From NCBI GenBank assembly GCA_026004035.1, contig BPII01000006.1, forward strand, positions 78,296 to 142,295: a stretch of 64,000 bases of DNA. The letters run 5' to 3'. The DNA is from Candidatus Sericytochromatia bacterium (GTDB lineage Bacteria; Cyanobacteriota; Sericytochromatia; UBA7694; JACMQJ01). The translations under genes were made by a program, and so were the position numbers. Under the pieces are notes generated by a model. That model was not told where the DNA came from, ran no database searches, and saw only the letters and a program-made list of their open reading frames with translations. This document shows, one piece after another, positions 39,505 through 47,660 of the stretch; the stretch's first letter is position 1; the number at the start of each line of letters is the position of its first letter.

Positions 39505-40250
39505 TAACTATTTAAATTCTCCAATTCAAAAAGTTCTTTTAAAAGTGCCAGATTACTTTCTTCAGATTTTTTCTTTTCTTCTTCTTTAATAATAAAATTT
39601 CTTATTAATTTAGCACATTCTAAATTTCTTTTAAGTTCAGCTATTTCTAAAGCAGTTTGTCCTTCATTATTAGTTATATTATAATTAGCTCCTCTATTTA
39701 GTAGTATTTCTGCTACTTCTACAAAGTTTCTAGAAACAGCATGCATTAAAGCTGTCCAACCTTGATTATCTTGACTATTTAAATCAGCTCCATAATAAAT
39801 TAAAAAAGAAAGAGTATCTTTATGACCACCTGCACAAGCATATATTAAAGGCGTCCAACCTTTAGCATCTCTTGCGTTTGGTTCAGCATTATTTGCTAGC
39901 AAAAATCTTGTAGTCTCTATTTTTCCATTTGTTACTGCTTTCATTAAAACAGTTTGTCCTTGTTCATAAACTTCATTTACTTTTGCACCTTTATTTACAA
40001 GAAATTCTACAATATTGGGGTATCCTAGTGCAACTGCTAATCTTAATGGACTCATATTATCTTTTATTACATTCGGATCAGCTCCTTTTTCTAGTAATTT
40101 TTCTACATCCCAAATTCTACCAGCTTTAACAGCTTCAAATAATTTATCAGAAATATCTAAAATAGCCATAAAACAAAAAATAAATAATATACTAGTTTTT
40201 ATTATATAAAAAATAATTTTAAAAAACAATGCTGTAGAATACATCTCCAT
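39504..40250 (-). CDS. Ankyrin-repeat protein with N-terminal hydrophobic segment
   Basis: A hydrophobic stretch (about residues 9-31) suggests a signal peptide or membrane anchor. It is followed by five ankyrin repeats ('LFEAVKAGRIWDVEKLLEKGADPN', 'GWTPLIYACAGGHKDTLSFLI', 'GWTALMHAVSRNFVEVAEIL'). A charged C-terminal helix follows. If translation begins instead at the Met after the hydrophobic stretch, the protein would be cytoplasmic. It is translationally coupled (TAATG) to the LRV-repeat kinase, so the two likely work together, perhaps as binding partner and effector. Confidence 0.85.
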   Translation of the reverse strand: MEMYSTALFFKIIFYIIKTSILFIFCFMAILDISDKLFEAVKAGRIWDVEKLLEKGADPNVIKDNMSPLRLAVALGYPNIVEFLVNKGAKVNEVYEQGQTVLMKAVTNGKIETTRFLLANNAEPNARDAKGWTPLIYACAGGHKDTLSFLIYYGADLNSQDNQGWTALMHAVSRNFVEVAEILLNRGANYNITNNEGQTALEIAELKRNLECAKLIRNFIIKEEEKKKSEESNLALLKELFELENLNS

Positions 40251-40279
40251 AGTAAAAATATTTTAAAAATTTGGCACGG

Positions 40280-40416
40280 CACTGAGCTAATATTATTTTT
40301 TGATAAGGTCAAAATCCTTTAATAGTAAGCATTTTAAAGATTTATATTAAAATATGCTTTAAATTTAGTATTTATAAGCTTTTGAAGGTATTTTTTCTAT
40401 AATTCAATTCCAGTAC
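40280..40416 (+). repeat. MITE-like dispersed repeat, family 1, copy 2
   Basis: This is a 137-base copy of the element at 26351-26490, with CACTGAG at one end, CCAGTAC at the other, and the same internal hairpin with one mismatch. It occupies the intergenic gap before the protease gene. Confidence 0.8.
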
Positions 40417-40530
40417 ATTCTAATAAACTTTTAAGCAAATTGTTAAATTTCTTTATCAATTATAGCAAGTTTATTTTTAGGTTATCTATAATATAAGTCA
40501 AGTTTAAATTATTAAGTAAAAGGAGAGATA

Positions 40531-41424
40531 ATGAAAAAGTTAGTTTTAGCTAGTTTATCTGTTTTTTTGTTACAGAGTTGTAATACATCAAATGATGTAG
40601 TTTCTTTATTAAATGAAGATACTCAAAATTTAACACAATTGTCAAAAACTTCAGAATCATATCATAATCCAAATTTTGTTAGAAAAATGAAAAATAAAAA
40701 AACTTATGTTTTTAAAGGTGATGTTTCAACAAATAGTATATGTGGAAAAAATGACTTACAGCATGTTAATGATTATGACGGAACATTAGGACAGCCTGTT
40801 TCATTTGTGAAAAAATATAAATCAGCAGTAGGAGCTATGGAATACTCACCATCAGATTCTTCAAGTAAGTTTTGCAGTGGAACATTAATAGATAAAAATT
40901 TATTCTTAACTGCTAGTCATTGTGTTGATAATGCTGTAGGTAAAGCAGTTGCTTTTAATTATGAAAAAGTAAAAGGTTCTACTTCATTGGAAAAACAAGA
41001 ACATTTTAAAATACTTAAGATAGTTGAAGATGGAGATTCTAAAGGACTAGATTACGCAATATTAGAATTAGAAGGAAATCCTGGTGATAAGTATGGAGTA
41101 ACACCAATAAAAGTAGAGATGCCAGAAGATAATCACTTATTAACAATAATACAACATCCAAAAGGACAACCTAAACAAGTTGAATCTGGACCAAAAGTAG
41201 GGGTTGCTGGTGTTTATATGCAATATGCTGATTTAGATACGGAACCAGGTAGTTCAGGTTCAGGAGTTTTAAATAAAGATGGTTTCTTAGTTGGAGTTCA
41301 TACAAACGGTGGTTGTTATTCATCAGGTGGAGCTAACAAAGGTGTATTAATGACAGAAATAGCTAAAGCTTCTGACTTAGTGAAAAAGTTAGCTGTTACA
41401 AGTTCTCTTAGAGTAAGAAAATAA
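40531..41424 (+). CDS. Trypsin/V8-like serine protease lipoprotein
   Basis: A lipoprotein signal (FLLQSC) anchors a chymotrypsin-fold protease with a complete triad: His130 in LTASHCVD, Asp174 in GLDYAILEL and Ser242 in GSSGSGV. The GxSGS form and the overall layout resemble glutamyl-endopeptidase (V8)-like proteases. At 297 residues, about 70 residues precede the catalytic domain and could be a propeptide or linker. An AGGAGAG ribosome site lies 7 bases before the ATG. A strong terminator follows, so it is monocistronic. Likely substrates are envelope or extracellular proteins. Confidence 0.9.
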   Translation: MKKLVLASLSVFLLQSCNTSNDVVSLLNEDTQNLTQLSKTSESYHNPNFVRKMKNKKTYVFKGDVSTNSICGKNDLQHVNDYDGTLGQPVSFVKKYKSAVGAMEYSPSDSSSKFCSGTLIDKNLFLTASHCVDNAVGKAVAFNYEKVKGSTSLEKQEHFKILKIVEDGDSKGLDYAILELEGNPGDKYGVTPIKVEMPEDNHLLTIIQHPKGQPKQVESGPKVGVAGVYMQYADLDTEPGSSGSGVLNKDGFLVGVHTNGGCYSSGGANKGVLMTEIAKASDLVKKLAVTSSLRVRK

Positions 41425-41440
41425 AAGACCTAACCTAAGT

Positions 41441-41470
41441 TTGCCATCTAAAAAAGATGGCAATTTTTTT
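41441..41470 (+). terminator. Rho-independent terminator after the protease gene
   Basis: The perfect 9-bp stem TTGCCATCT / AGATGGCAA with a five-A loop is followed by eight T. Confidence 0.95.
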
Positions 41471-41530
41471 TATTTTTTAACCTAAATAAATATTCATAAA
41501 ACAATCAATTCATAAAACAATCAATAACTA

Positions 41531-41559
41531 TTGCTTTTAAAATTAACATAGACTATAAT
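41531..41559 (+). promoter_or_regulatory. Sigma70-type promoter of the sigma/anti-sigma operon
   Basis: TTGCTT at 41531-41536 and TATAAT at 41554-41559 are separated by the ideal 17 bases. The first gene starts at 41608 with AGAAAGGAT as ribosome site. Confidence 0.6.
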
Positions 41560-41607
41560 TATTAAAAATTAATTTTTCATAATAATTTTCATCAGAAAGG
41601 ATAAATA

Positions 41608-42111
41608 ATGACAAGAAGAATGCAAATTAGAATAATAGCTATATTTGTACTTATTATTTTAGGTTTTGTTAGTTATGTTGGATATACAAAATTTAATCAA
41701 CCTGATATAATGACCAAAGATAGTAAATTTATTAAAGAAGTTGCATTTGCTTCATCTGATAAAACAGCTATATTTACGATACGGTGGAAAGATGAAATGA
41801 AAACATCAACAGTTAAAGATTTAAATAATTACTTAGTTGAACATGTTTATCCTAAAGGTAGAAAATGGCTTACAGCTGTAAATGGTAAAAAATGCAAAAT
41901 TGTATTAATACAACATGTACCTGATAAATTTGATCCAGAAAAAAAATTAAAAGCAACTCAATTAAATGTCATAATAGATCCTAAAGAAGATGTAAATGAT
42001 TATTTTAGAGTTAGAGTTAGAAATGTAGAAACTAAAAGTGGTCAAAGAATGAATTCTGTTGAATATGGAGTTATTCAAGTAACCAATTTTGCGAAACTAA
42101 CTAAAAAATAA
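41608..42111 (+). CDS. Hypothetical membrane-anchored protein, 167 residues
   Basis: One N-terminal membrane helix (about residues 7-26) precedes a mixed alpha/beta domain of about 140 residues rich in Lys and Val ('KTAIFTIRWKDEMKTSTVKDL', 'LNVIIDPKEDVNDYFRVRVRNV'). I do not recognise the family. It should face the periplasm. It is first in an operon whose next gene, an ECF-like sigma factor, starts at the base after its stop. A role in sensing or as a target of that sigma system is possible but not shown. Confidence 0.65.
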   Translation: MTRRMQIRIIAIFVLIILGFVSYVGYTKFNQPDIMTKDSKFIKEVAFASSDKTAIFTIRWKDEMKTSTVKDLNNYLVEHVYPKGRKWLTAVNGKKCKIVLIQHVPDKFDPEKKLKATQLNVIIDPKEDVNDYFRVRVRNVETKSGQRMNSVEYGVIQVTNFAKLTKK

Positions 42112-42639
42112 ATGTTATTATTAGAAAAAAAAATATTAAAGTCAGCTATTCAAAGAAAAAATAAATCTATAAAAAAAATAATAAGAAAATACATAAATAC
42201 AGCATATTGTATCTTTGTAATGTTTTTAGAAGATGATAAATTAGCTAGAGAAAATTTAAAATACTTAATGCAAAAAGTTTATAGTGATATTTCTAATATT
42301 GATAATTATAAAAGTTTTTATTTTTGGTTTTATAACTTAATGAAAGAGACTATTAAACAATCAAAAATAAAAAGTAATTATATCAATTTATATTCTAAAG
42401 ATAATTTCATAGAATTATATTTTAAAATACACAAGATAAAATATGATGATGTATTATTTAATCTTTTTAAAGAAATACTTAATTTTAGTGAGGAAGAAAA
42501 AGAAATATACATTTTAGTAGAATTTGAAGGTCTAACTTGTAGTCAAGTTTCTAAACTTCTTAATATACCTTTAGAAGTAGTTAGATATAAATTATATAGT
42601 TGTAAAAGTATTTTAAGAAAAGTTTATGAAAGAACTTAG
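42112..42639 (+). CDS. Divergent ECF-type sigma factor
   Basis: The 175-residue protein has a helical N-terminal half consistent with sigma region 2 ('AYCIFVMFLEDDKLARENL', 'FYFWFYNLMKETIKQSKI'). A clear sigma region 4 helix-turn-helix follows: 'EKEIYILVEFEGLTCSQVSKLLNIPLEVVRYKLYSCKSIL'-type spacing, ending in 'ILRKVYERT'. This is the layout of ECF (group 4) sigma factors. It begins immediately after the stop of the preceding gene and overlaps the anti-sigma gene by 14 bases, as is usual for sigma/anti-sigma pairs. Confidence 0.8.
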   Translation: MLLLEKKILKSAIQRKNKSIKKIIRKYINTAYCIFVMFLEDDKLARENLKYLMQKVYSDISNIDNYKSFYFWFYNLMKETIKQSKIKSNYINLYSKDNFIELYFKIHKIKYDDVLFNLFKEILNFSEEEKEIYILVEFEGLTCSQVSKLLNIPLEVVRYKLYSCKSILRKVYERT

Positions 42640-43031
42640 CAATAATTGTAGTGATATTGTTTTATTACTTACAGAATATTCAAGAGAACAATTAAAAAAG
42701 AATGAAAAAGAACATGTAAAAGAACATTTAAAAAGATGTAATTATTGTTTTAAAGAATTAAGTAGTATAAAAAAAATTGTCTAATTATACAGATAAACTA
42801 ATACCTTATTTAGAAAAAGATTTCCATAATAAATTAATATATTCTATTTTTATTAAAGAGAAAAAAGAAAATTTTATAAATAAAATAGTTGCTTTAATAT
42901 TTATAGTATTAATAATAATTTATTCTTTTATAAATCAAGATTATAAAATAATACCTTTAAATGAAATTCAAATAAGAGTAAATGAAATGTTTTTAAATGA
43001 ATCTATGATCATTAAAAATGATAAAGATTAA
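42626..43031 (+). CDS. Anti-sigma factor with zf-HC2 zinc-binding motif (one frameshift)
   Basis: From ATG 42626 the product has 'HVKEHLKRCNYCFKEL', the H-x3-C-x2-C zinc-binding pattern of ZAS/zf-HC2 anti-sigma domains. The frame ends at 42784. If one A is removed from the A8 run at 42769-42776 it continues into a domain with one membrane helix ('IVALIFIVLIIIYSFI'), ending at 43031. That makes about 134 residues: a cytoplasmic sigma-binding head, a membrane helix and a short outer tail. It would hold the adjacent sigma factor at the membrane until a signal arrives. Without the repair, a truncated anti-sigma would be soluble. Confidence 0.75.
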
Positions 43032-43443
43032 AAAGTTTTTATCAAGAACAAAAGAAGAAAGAAAAATCTTTTTAATAACATTATTTTATATGATTTATAC
43101 ACAAGCTTTAATAAAACTTATACCATTTAAATTCATAATAAAAATTTTGAGTTTAAAAATTTGTAATGAAGTAAGTAAAAATTTATCTCCTGAAAATAAT
43201 ATAAAAGAAATTAAATGGGCAATAAATGTTTGTTCAAAAATAGTATTTTGGAAATCTAAGTGCTTAAATCAAGCATTAACAGCATACAAAGTTTTAAAAA
43301 CCTATAATAATAATCCTTATTTATATTTAGGTTTAATAAAAGAAAATAATAAACTAGAAGCTCATGCTTGGACAATTGTAAATGATGTTTATATCACCGG
43401 TAAAGACAACAGAATTTATGATATAATTTGTATTTTTAAATAA
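43018..43443 (+). CDS. McjB-like (lasso peptide B2, transglutaminase-fold) protein
   Basis: The 141-residue protein has a helical N-terminus and a C-terminal half with 'FWKSKCLNQALTAYKVLK', 'YLYLGLIKENNKLEAHAW' and 'DVYITG'. These are the Cys, His and Asp segments of the McjB C-terminal / transglutaminase-like family. In lasso-peptide pathways such B2 proteins cut the leader peptide. No PqqD-like B1, no asparagine-synthase-like cyclase and no precursor peptide are visible. Its start overlaps the anti-sigma gene by 14 bases, so the two are coexpressed. It may process another peptide or act in the sigma pathway. Confidence 0.8.
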   Translation: MIKIKKFLSRTKEERKIFLITLFYMIYTQALIKLIPFKFIIKILSLKICNEVSKNLSPENNIKEIKWAINVCSKIVFWKSKCLNQALTAYKVLKTYNNNPYLYLGLIKENNKLEAHAWTIVNDVYITGKDNRIYDIICIFK

Positions 43444-43450
43444 TTTTTTA

Positions 43451-43639
43451 TTAAGAATTTATCTTTTTTATTATTACTTTTCCATTAGCTTCTTCCATTA
43501 CTTTGTATCCATCAGGTATTTTATCTAAATTGTTTTTTTGAGGTTGTCTTGAAAAAAAATATTCTTTTTCTCCATTTTCTTTAATAATTTCATGAAGAAA
43601 ATATACTAAATTTTTCTTATTAACATATCTAAAAGTCAT
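43451..43639 (-). CDS. Small conserved-looking hypothetical protein, 62 residues
   Basis: The product reads 'RYVNKKNLVYFLHEIIKENG', 'EYFFSRQP' and 'IPDGYKVMEEANGKVIIKK'. This is a compact strand-rich pattern like that of small uncharacterised proteins with 'YyL...k.k.YYFSkkp...iP.GYev.e...g.v.l+k'. It has no cysteine, signal or membrane segment. It converges with the McjB-like gene, 7 bases apart. The function is unknown. I keep it because its composition is protein-like and it lies in otherwise empty DNA. Confidence 0.6.
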   Translation of the reverse strand: MTFRYVNKKNLVYFLHEIIKENGEKEYFFSRQPQKNNLDKIPDGYKVMEEANGKVIIKKINS

Positions 43640-43832
43640 ATTTTATAAAAAACTAAAATTTCTAATTATACTTAAATTTTTATAGTTTGCATTTTTTAAC
43701 AGAAATATTCAATAATTGAAATTTTAGCTCACTAAAAAAATGCAAACTAGTTTTTTAACTTAGATTTTATAATCAAAAATTTATTATAAATACAAATGAA
43801 AAAAAATTTTATAATCTTTTTAAAGGATTAAA

Positions 43833-44256
43833 TCAGTTTAACTCTCCAAATAAAATCATAAATATAGGAATTAATACCATTCTTATAATAGATGCATCCA
43901 GTAAAACAGCTATAAATAAACCAATACCAAACATTTTTATTATGATAATGTCAGCAAATATAAAAGCACCAAAAGCTATTAACATTATTAAAGATGCTTT
44001 TTACTATGGAATTATAATTATTTTCACCTTTTAGATGATATTCATAAATAGAATTGATTATAAATACTTCATAATCCATACTTAAACTAAACATTATACA
44101 AAATAGTATCACTGATATTTGTGCTATAATAAAAAGTACATCTTTAAAATAACCTTGTTGAAAAACTAAAACAAGAAAACTATAGCTACATAAAATAGAT
44201 AAAGAATTTAATAAAATTGCTTTAATTTTTCTAACTACATATACTGATATTTATAC
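43833..44256 (-). pseudogene. Remnant of an MMPL/RND-family transporter (C-terminal part only)
   Basis: On the minus strand the pieces 'VRKIKAILLNSLSILCSYSFLVLVFQQGY', 'MFSLSMDYEVFIINSIYE' and, after a frameshift near 44003, 'MFGIGLFIAVLLDASIIRMVLIPIFMILFGELN'-type blocks match the last membrane segments of MMPL transporters in order. The segment between 'SIYE...KS' and 'SLIMLIAFGAF' is shortened, and no upstream two thirds of the gene is present. It is therefore a true decayed fragment, not just a sequencing slip. It lies behind hemN. Confidence 0.8.
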
Positions 44257-44326
44257 TTTTTATATTATTTTCTTTTACTTTTATCAACATATCTAAAGAA
44301 AATAATATTATAAAATATTCGAAAGT

Positions 44327-45698
44327 TTAAACTGTTGCTGAAAAAAGTTTTTTATTTTTGTGTATTCTTAAATATTTATCAAAAATCATTGCAACATTCC
44401 TAATTAATAATTGTCCCTTATTTGTAACGTAAATATTATCTTTATCAGTTTTAATAAGATTATCACTTTCTAAATCTTGTAAATTTTTAATTTCTTCTTT
44501 AAAATAACTATCAAAATCAATATTGTATTTATTTTCTAAATCTTTTTTATTTACTTTAAGATAACAGGTTAAGGAATTTATAATTTCTTTCCTTATTTTA
44601 TCATCATTGTTTAAATTAATACCTTTGTTTATTGGTAATATATTTTTATCTATTGATAAAAAGTATTCTTTTTCATCTTTAAAATTTTGAAAATATGCAT
44701 TTTCTGTTTCTCCTATTGAGGTTATACCAATAGGGTACAAACTACTAAAATTTTTTTCTACATAGCCCATGAAATTTCTACTTAATGAAAAGTTTTTCTT
44801 AGCTTTATATAAGCTATCACTTTCTTTTGCAAAATGATCTATGCCAATATACTTATATTTTTTCTCAATAAAGAATTTTATACTTTTTTTTAAAAATTCA
44901 AACTTTTCTTTTGGTTTTGGTAAAATTTTATCATCAAAGCTTTTTTGTGCTGGTTTTAACCAAGGAACATGAGCGTAATTAAAAAGTGCGATTCTATCAG
45001 GATTTATCTTATTCACTAGATCTAAAGTTTTTTCAAGTTTATAAATATTTTGTCCAGGTAATCCATAGACTAAATCTATATTAACACTTTTAAAATTATT
45101 GCTTCTGCTTGCTTCTGCAACTTCCAAAGTTTCTTCAAAACTTTGATACCTATTTATTATTTTTTGAACTTCGTCATCAAAATCTTGAACACCCATGCTT
45201 ATTCTATTAAAACCTAGACTAGCAAGGAATTTAACTTTATATTTTTTTGTATTTCTGGGATCAATTTCTATTGAAAGTTCAAAATTATCATCATATCTAA
45301 AATTATTATTTATTTCGTTAACTATTGAAAATAATTGTTTTTTTTTCAAGATATGAAGGAGAACCACCACCAAAATGGATTTGTTTAAGCTTTCTTTTGT
45401 TATCTATATATTTAGATAATAATTTTATTTCTTTTATAATATAATTTACATAATTATCTATTCTATTTTTATTTCTTGTAATTATTGTATTACAAGCACA
45501 ATAGAAACATAAAGTTTTACAAAAAGGTATATGTATATACAAAGAAAAATTTTCATTAACATTATCTTTTTCAAATATTTCTTCTATATCTTGATGATTA
45601 AAATTTAAATTCCATTCAGGAATAGTAGGATAGCTAGTATATCTTGGAGCAAATATACTATATTTTTCTATTTCTTCAAAAGTAATATTTTCAATCAT
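44327..45698 (-). CDS. hemN: Oxygen-independent coproporphyrinogen III oxidase (one frameshift)
   Basis: This is a radical SAM enzyme that decarboxylates coproporphyrinogen III to protoporphyrinogen IX without O2 in heme synthesis. The N-terminus has 'APRYTSYPT' and YIHIPFCKTLCFYCACN (Cys60, Cys64, Cys67 plus Cys69), the CxxxCxxCxC form of true HemN rather than HemW. 'YIGIDHFAK' and 'LSRNFMGYV' follow. The A9 run near 45338-45346 has one base too many, and removing it joins the two frames into 456 residues, the usual length. It lies 67 bases behind the PTPS-like gene. Confidence 0.92.
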
Positions 45699-45765
45699 AT
45701 ATAGAATATTATTACTTGAATTATTATAAATAAATGATTTTTATCAATTTACTAATTGTTTAATA

Positions 45766-46257
45766 TCAAAATTTAGACCATTTATAGTTAGCACATTGTC
45801 CAGGTCCAGAAAAAACTTTTACATTGATTTCATTAATTCTAAACAATTCTAATTCTTGTTTATTTTTAGTTAATTCATCAACAAAAATTCTTGAAAATTC
45901 TTCTAAAGTAGCATTTTCTATATCTAATAATAATACATCTCTTTTTAAAAAAGACATCTTTTCATTATTAAAATAAATATATACATATTTTTCATCTTCT
46001 TCTATTTTTAAATATTTTGACAATCTTGGTATTATAAATATTTCATTAAATTTTTTGCATAAATTCATTATTCTATCTTTATAAATTCCATAATCAAAAC
46101 ACATTCCATTTTCTAAAATATCAGCATTTATAGAGACATAGACATTAAAATTATGACCATGTAAATTTTCTCTTTCTGTTTCTGAAAAAATAGTAAAATG
46201 TCCAGCTGAAAATTTCATTCCTTCTTTAAAAAGTTCTATTATCGTATTTCTATTCAA
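45766..46257 (-). CDS. 6-pyruvoyltetrahydropterin synthase family, PTPS-III-like (FolB bypass) or QueD
   Basis: The fold is clear from the zinc-ligand motifs 'FSAGHF' and 'ENLHGHNFNVYVSI'. QueD and PTPS enzymes have a catalytic Cys four residues before HGH (C..LHGH). Here that position is not Cys, and a Glu stands three residues before it ('RENLHGH'). This matches the PTPS-III variants that form 6-hydroxymethyldihydropterin and bypass FolB in folate synthesis. It uses a TTG start at 46257 behind GGAG. It lies 15 bases after the LdpA gene and before hemN. A queuosine role cannot be excluded. Confidence 0.8.
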   Translation of the reverse strand: MNRNTIIELFKEGMKFSAGHFTIFSETERENLHGHNFNVYVSINADILENGMCFDYGIYKDRIMNLCKKFNEIFIIPRLSKYLKIEEDEKYVYIYFNNEKMSFLKRDVLLLDIENATLEEFSRIFVDELTKNKQELELFRINEINVKVFSGPGQCANYKWSKF

Positions 46258-46272
46258 AACTTTTTCTCCTTT

Positions 46273-47295
46273 TTATATAGAATTTACCAATTTTTTAGCT
46301 TTATTTACAGCATTATTTATTAAATTTTTATTTGTCCAAAAATCTTTTTTATTTATAAAGTCTTTTACAAGATTTCTAGCATAAGTTCCTACTGATATAC
46401 CCTGATATTTAACATTGTTTTGTTTTGCAAGTTTTGATGTAAGCATATTAGTTCCACCTGATAATAATATATTAACTTCAATATTTTTTTTATAAACATA
46501 TTTTTTTGTTTTTTTATCAATTTTTTTGTTAAATTTCTTATTTATAATATCAGCTATTGCAATTGTTTGCAATGTAGTATTAAAATCATTTATAGAGCCA
46601 CTCATAGGTATTCCGTCAGCTTGAACTATAAGTTTATCCTTTGAAATTTCTTTTATTTTTTTTATTCTATTTTCTAATTTAAAATCTGACAAATGATTTC
46701 TATCTAAACATATTGAATTATAATTATTAGGATTTATTTTAGTTATAAACTCCCATTCTTTTAAAACTATTTCATCTTCATATATACTTGCATGTAATTC
46801 TATATTTTCAGCACCATATTCAAGACAAACAGGTAATATTTTTTCTAAATCTTTATAATTATGATAATAGTCTATTACATTAACAGGACATATAGCACTA
46901 CAATTTCCGCAACCTATACATTTATTTTCTTTTATTATTAACTCACTTGGTATAGCATCAGTAGGACAAACAGGAATACACAAATTACACTTTATACATT
47001 TTTTATTATTTATAATTGCTTTTCTAACATGTGGATCACCTTTCATTCCAATACTTATAGTTATAAAAGGTTCTAAAATATTTTGATTACTATATTTAAG
47101 TGCTTCTTTTATACCTTTTTTACAAGATATTACAATTTCAGGATTAGCTGAAATATCTATACCTTTAGCTCCAGCTAAAGTATAAATAAAACTTAGCCTT
47201 TTTACTTCTTCAGGATCTTCATTACCAGCACCGCATACTAATTTAAAAAAAATACCTTTTTCTAATAAAATTTTTTGTATAAAAAATCTATTCAT
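46273..47295 (-). CDS. ldpA: LdpA-like iron-sulfur protein (cyanobacterial circadian-input family)
   Basis: The order of motifs matches LdpA: 'FFKLVCGAGNEDPEEVKRL', 'YTLAGAKGIDISANPEIV', then two 4Fe-4S clusters ('CIKCNLCIPVCPTDAI' and 'CIGCGNCSAICPVNVI'). 'IELHASIYEDEI' and 'VQADGIPMSGSI' follow, and at the end 'LLSGGTNMLTSKLAKQ' and 'ISVGTYARNLV'. In Synechococcus, LdpA senses redox state and modulates clock period. This organism shows no photosynthesis genes here, so the ancestral role is probably different. It is the first gene of a minus-strand run with the PTPS-like enzyme and hemN. Confidence 0.85.
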   Translation of the reverse strand: MNRFFIQKILLEKGIFFKLVCGAGNEDPEEVKRLSFIYTLAGAKGIDISANPEIVISCKKGIKEALKYSNQNILEPFITISIGMKGDPHVRKAIINNKKCIKCNLCIPVCPTDAIPSELIIKENKCIGCGNCSAICPVNVIDYYHNYKDLEKILPVCLEYGAENIELHASIYEDEIVLKEWEFITKINPNNYNSICLDRNHLSDFKLENRIKKIKEISKDKLIVQADGIPMSGSINDFNTTLQTIAIADIINKKFNKKIDKKTKKYVYKKNIEVNILLSGGTNMLTSKLAKQNNVKYQGISVGTYARNLVKDFINKKDFWTNKNLINNAVNKAKKLVNSI

Positions 47296-47430
47296 AAATT
47301 TTTATTAAGTTAAAATGTAATATTCTTACAATTTAATAATAAAGTTAATATTATTAATGTTAATACTATCTTATTTTAAATTTATACTAAACTAAAATTG
47401 GTTTGTACTTTTTTAATTTCTGTAAAGCTG

Positions 47431-47577
47431 AGTACTTGGATTAAGTTATAGAAAAAATTACCTTCAAAAGCTTATAAATACTAAATTTAAAGTATATTTA
47501 AATATAAGCCTTTAAAATGCTTACTATTTAAGGGATTTTAAGCTTATCAAAAAATAACATAACATTAGTCCAGTGCT
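47431..47577 (-). repeat. MITE-like dispersed repeat, family 1, copy 3 (inverted)
   Basis: This is the reverse-complement copy of the element at 26351-26490, about 147 bases, with CCAGTGC at its right end. The internal hairpin is degenerate here. It fills much of the 365-base gap 47296-47660 between the LdpA gene and the TPR gene. The rest of the gap holds nothing recognisable. Confidence 0.8.
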
Positions 47578-47660
47578 TCAAAATGGAAAATTTATTATTG
47601 ATAAAATAATATAAATCTACAATGTTTGAGTACAAGAAGTCTATTTTATAAATAAAAAAG

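Noticed and set aside
43018-43443. Lasso-peptide biosynthesis cluster
   Set aside because: Only the B2-like protein is present; neither cyclase, B1 protein nor precursor is visible.
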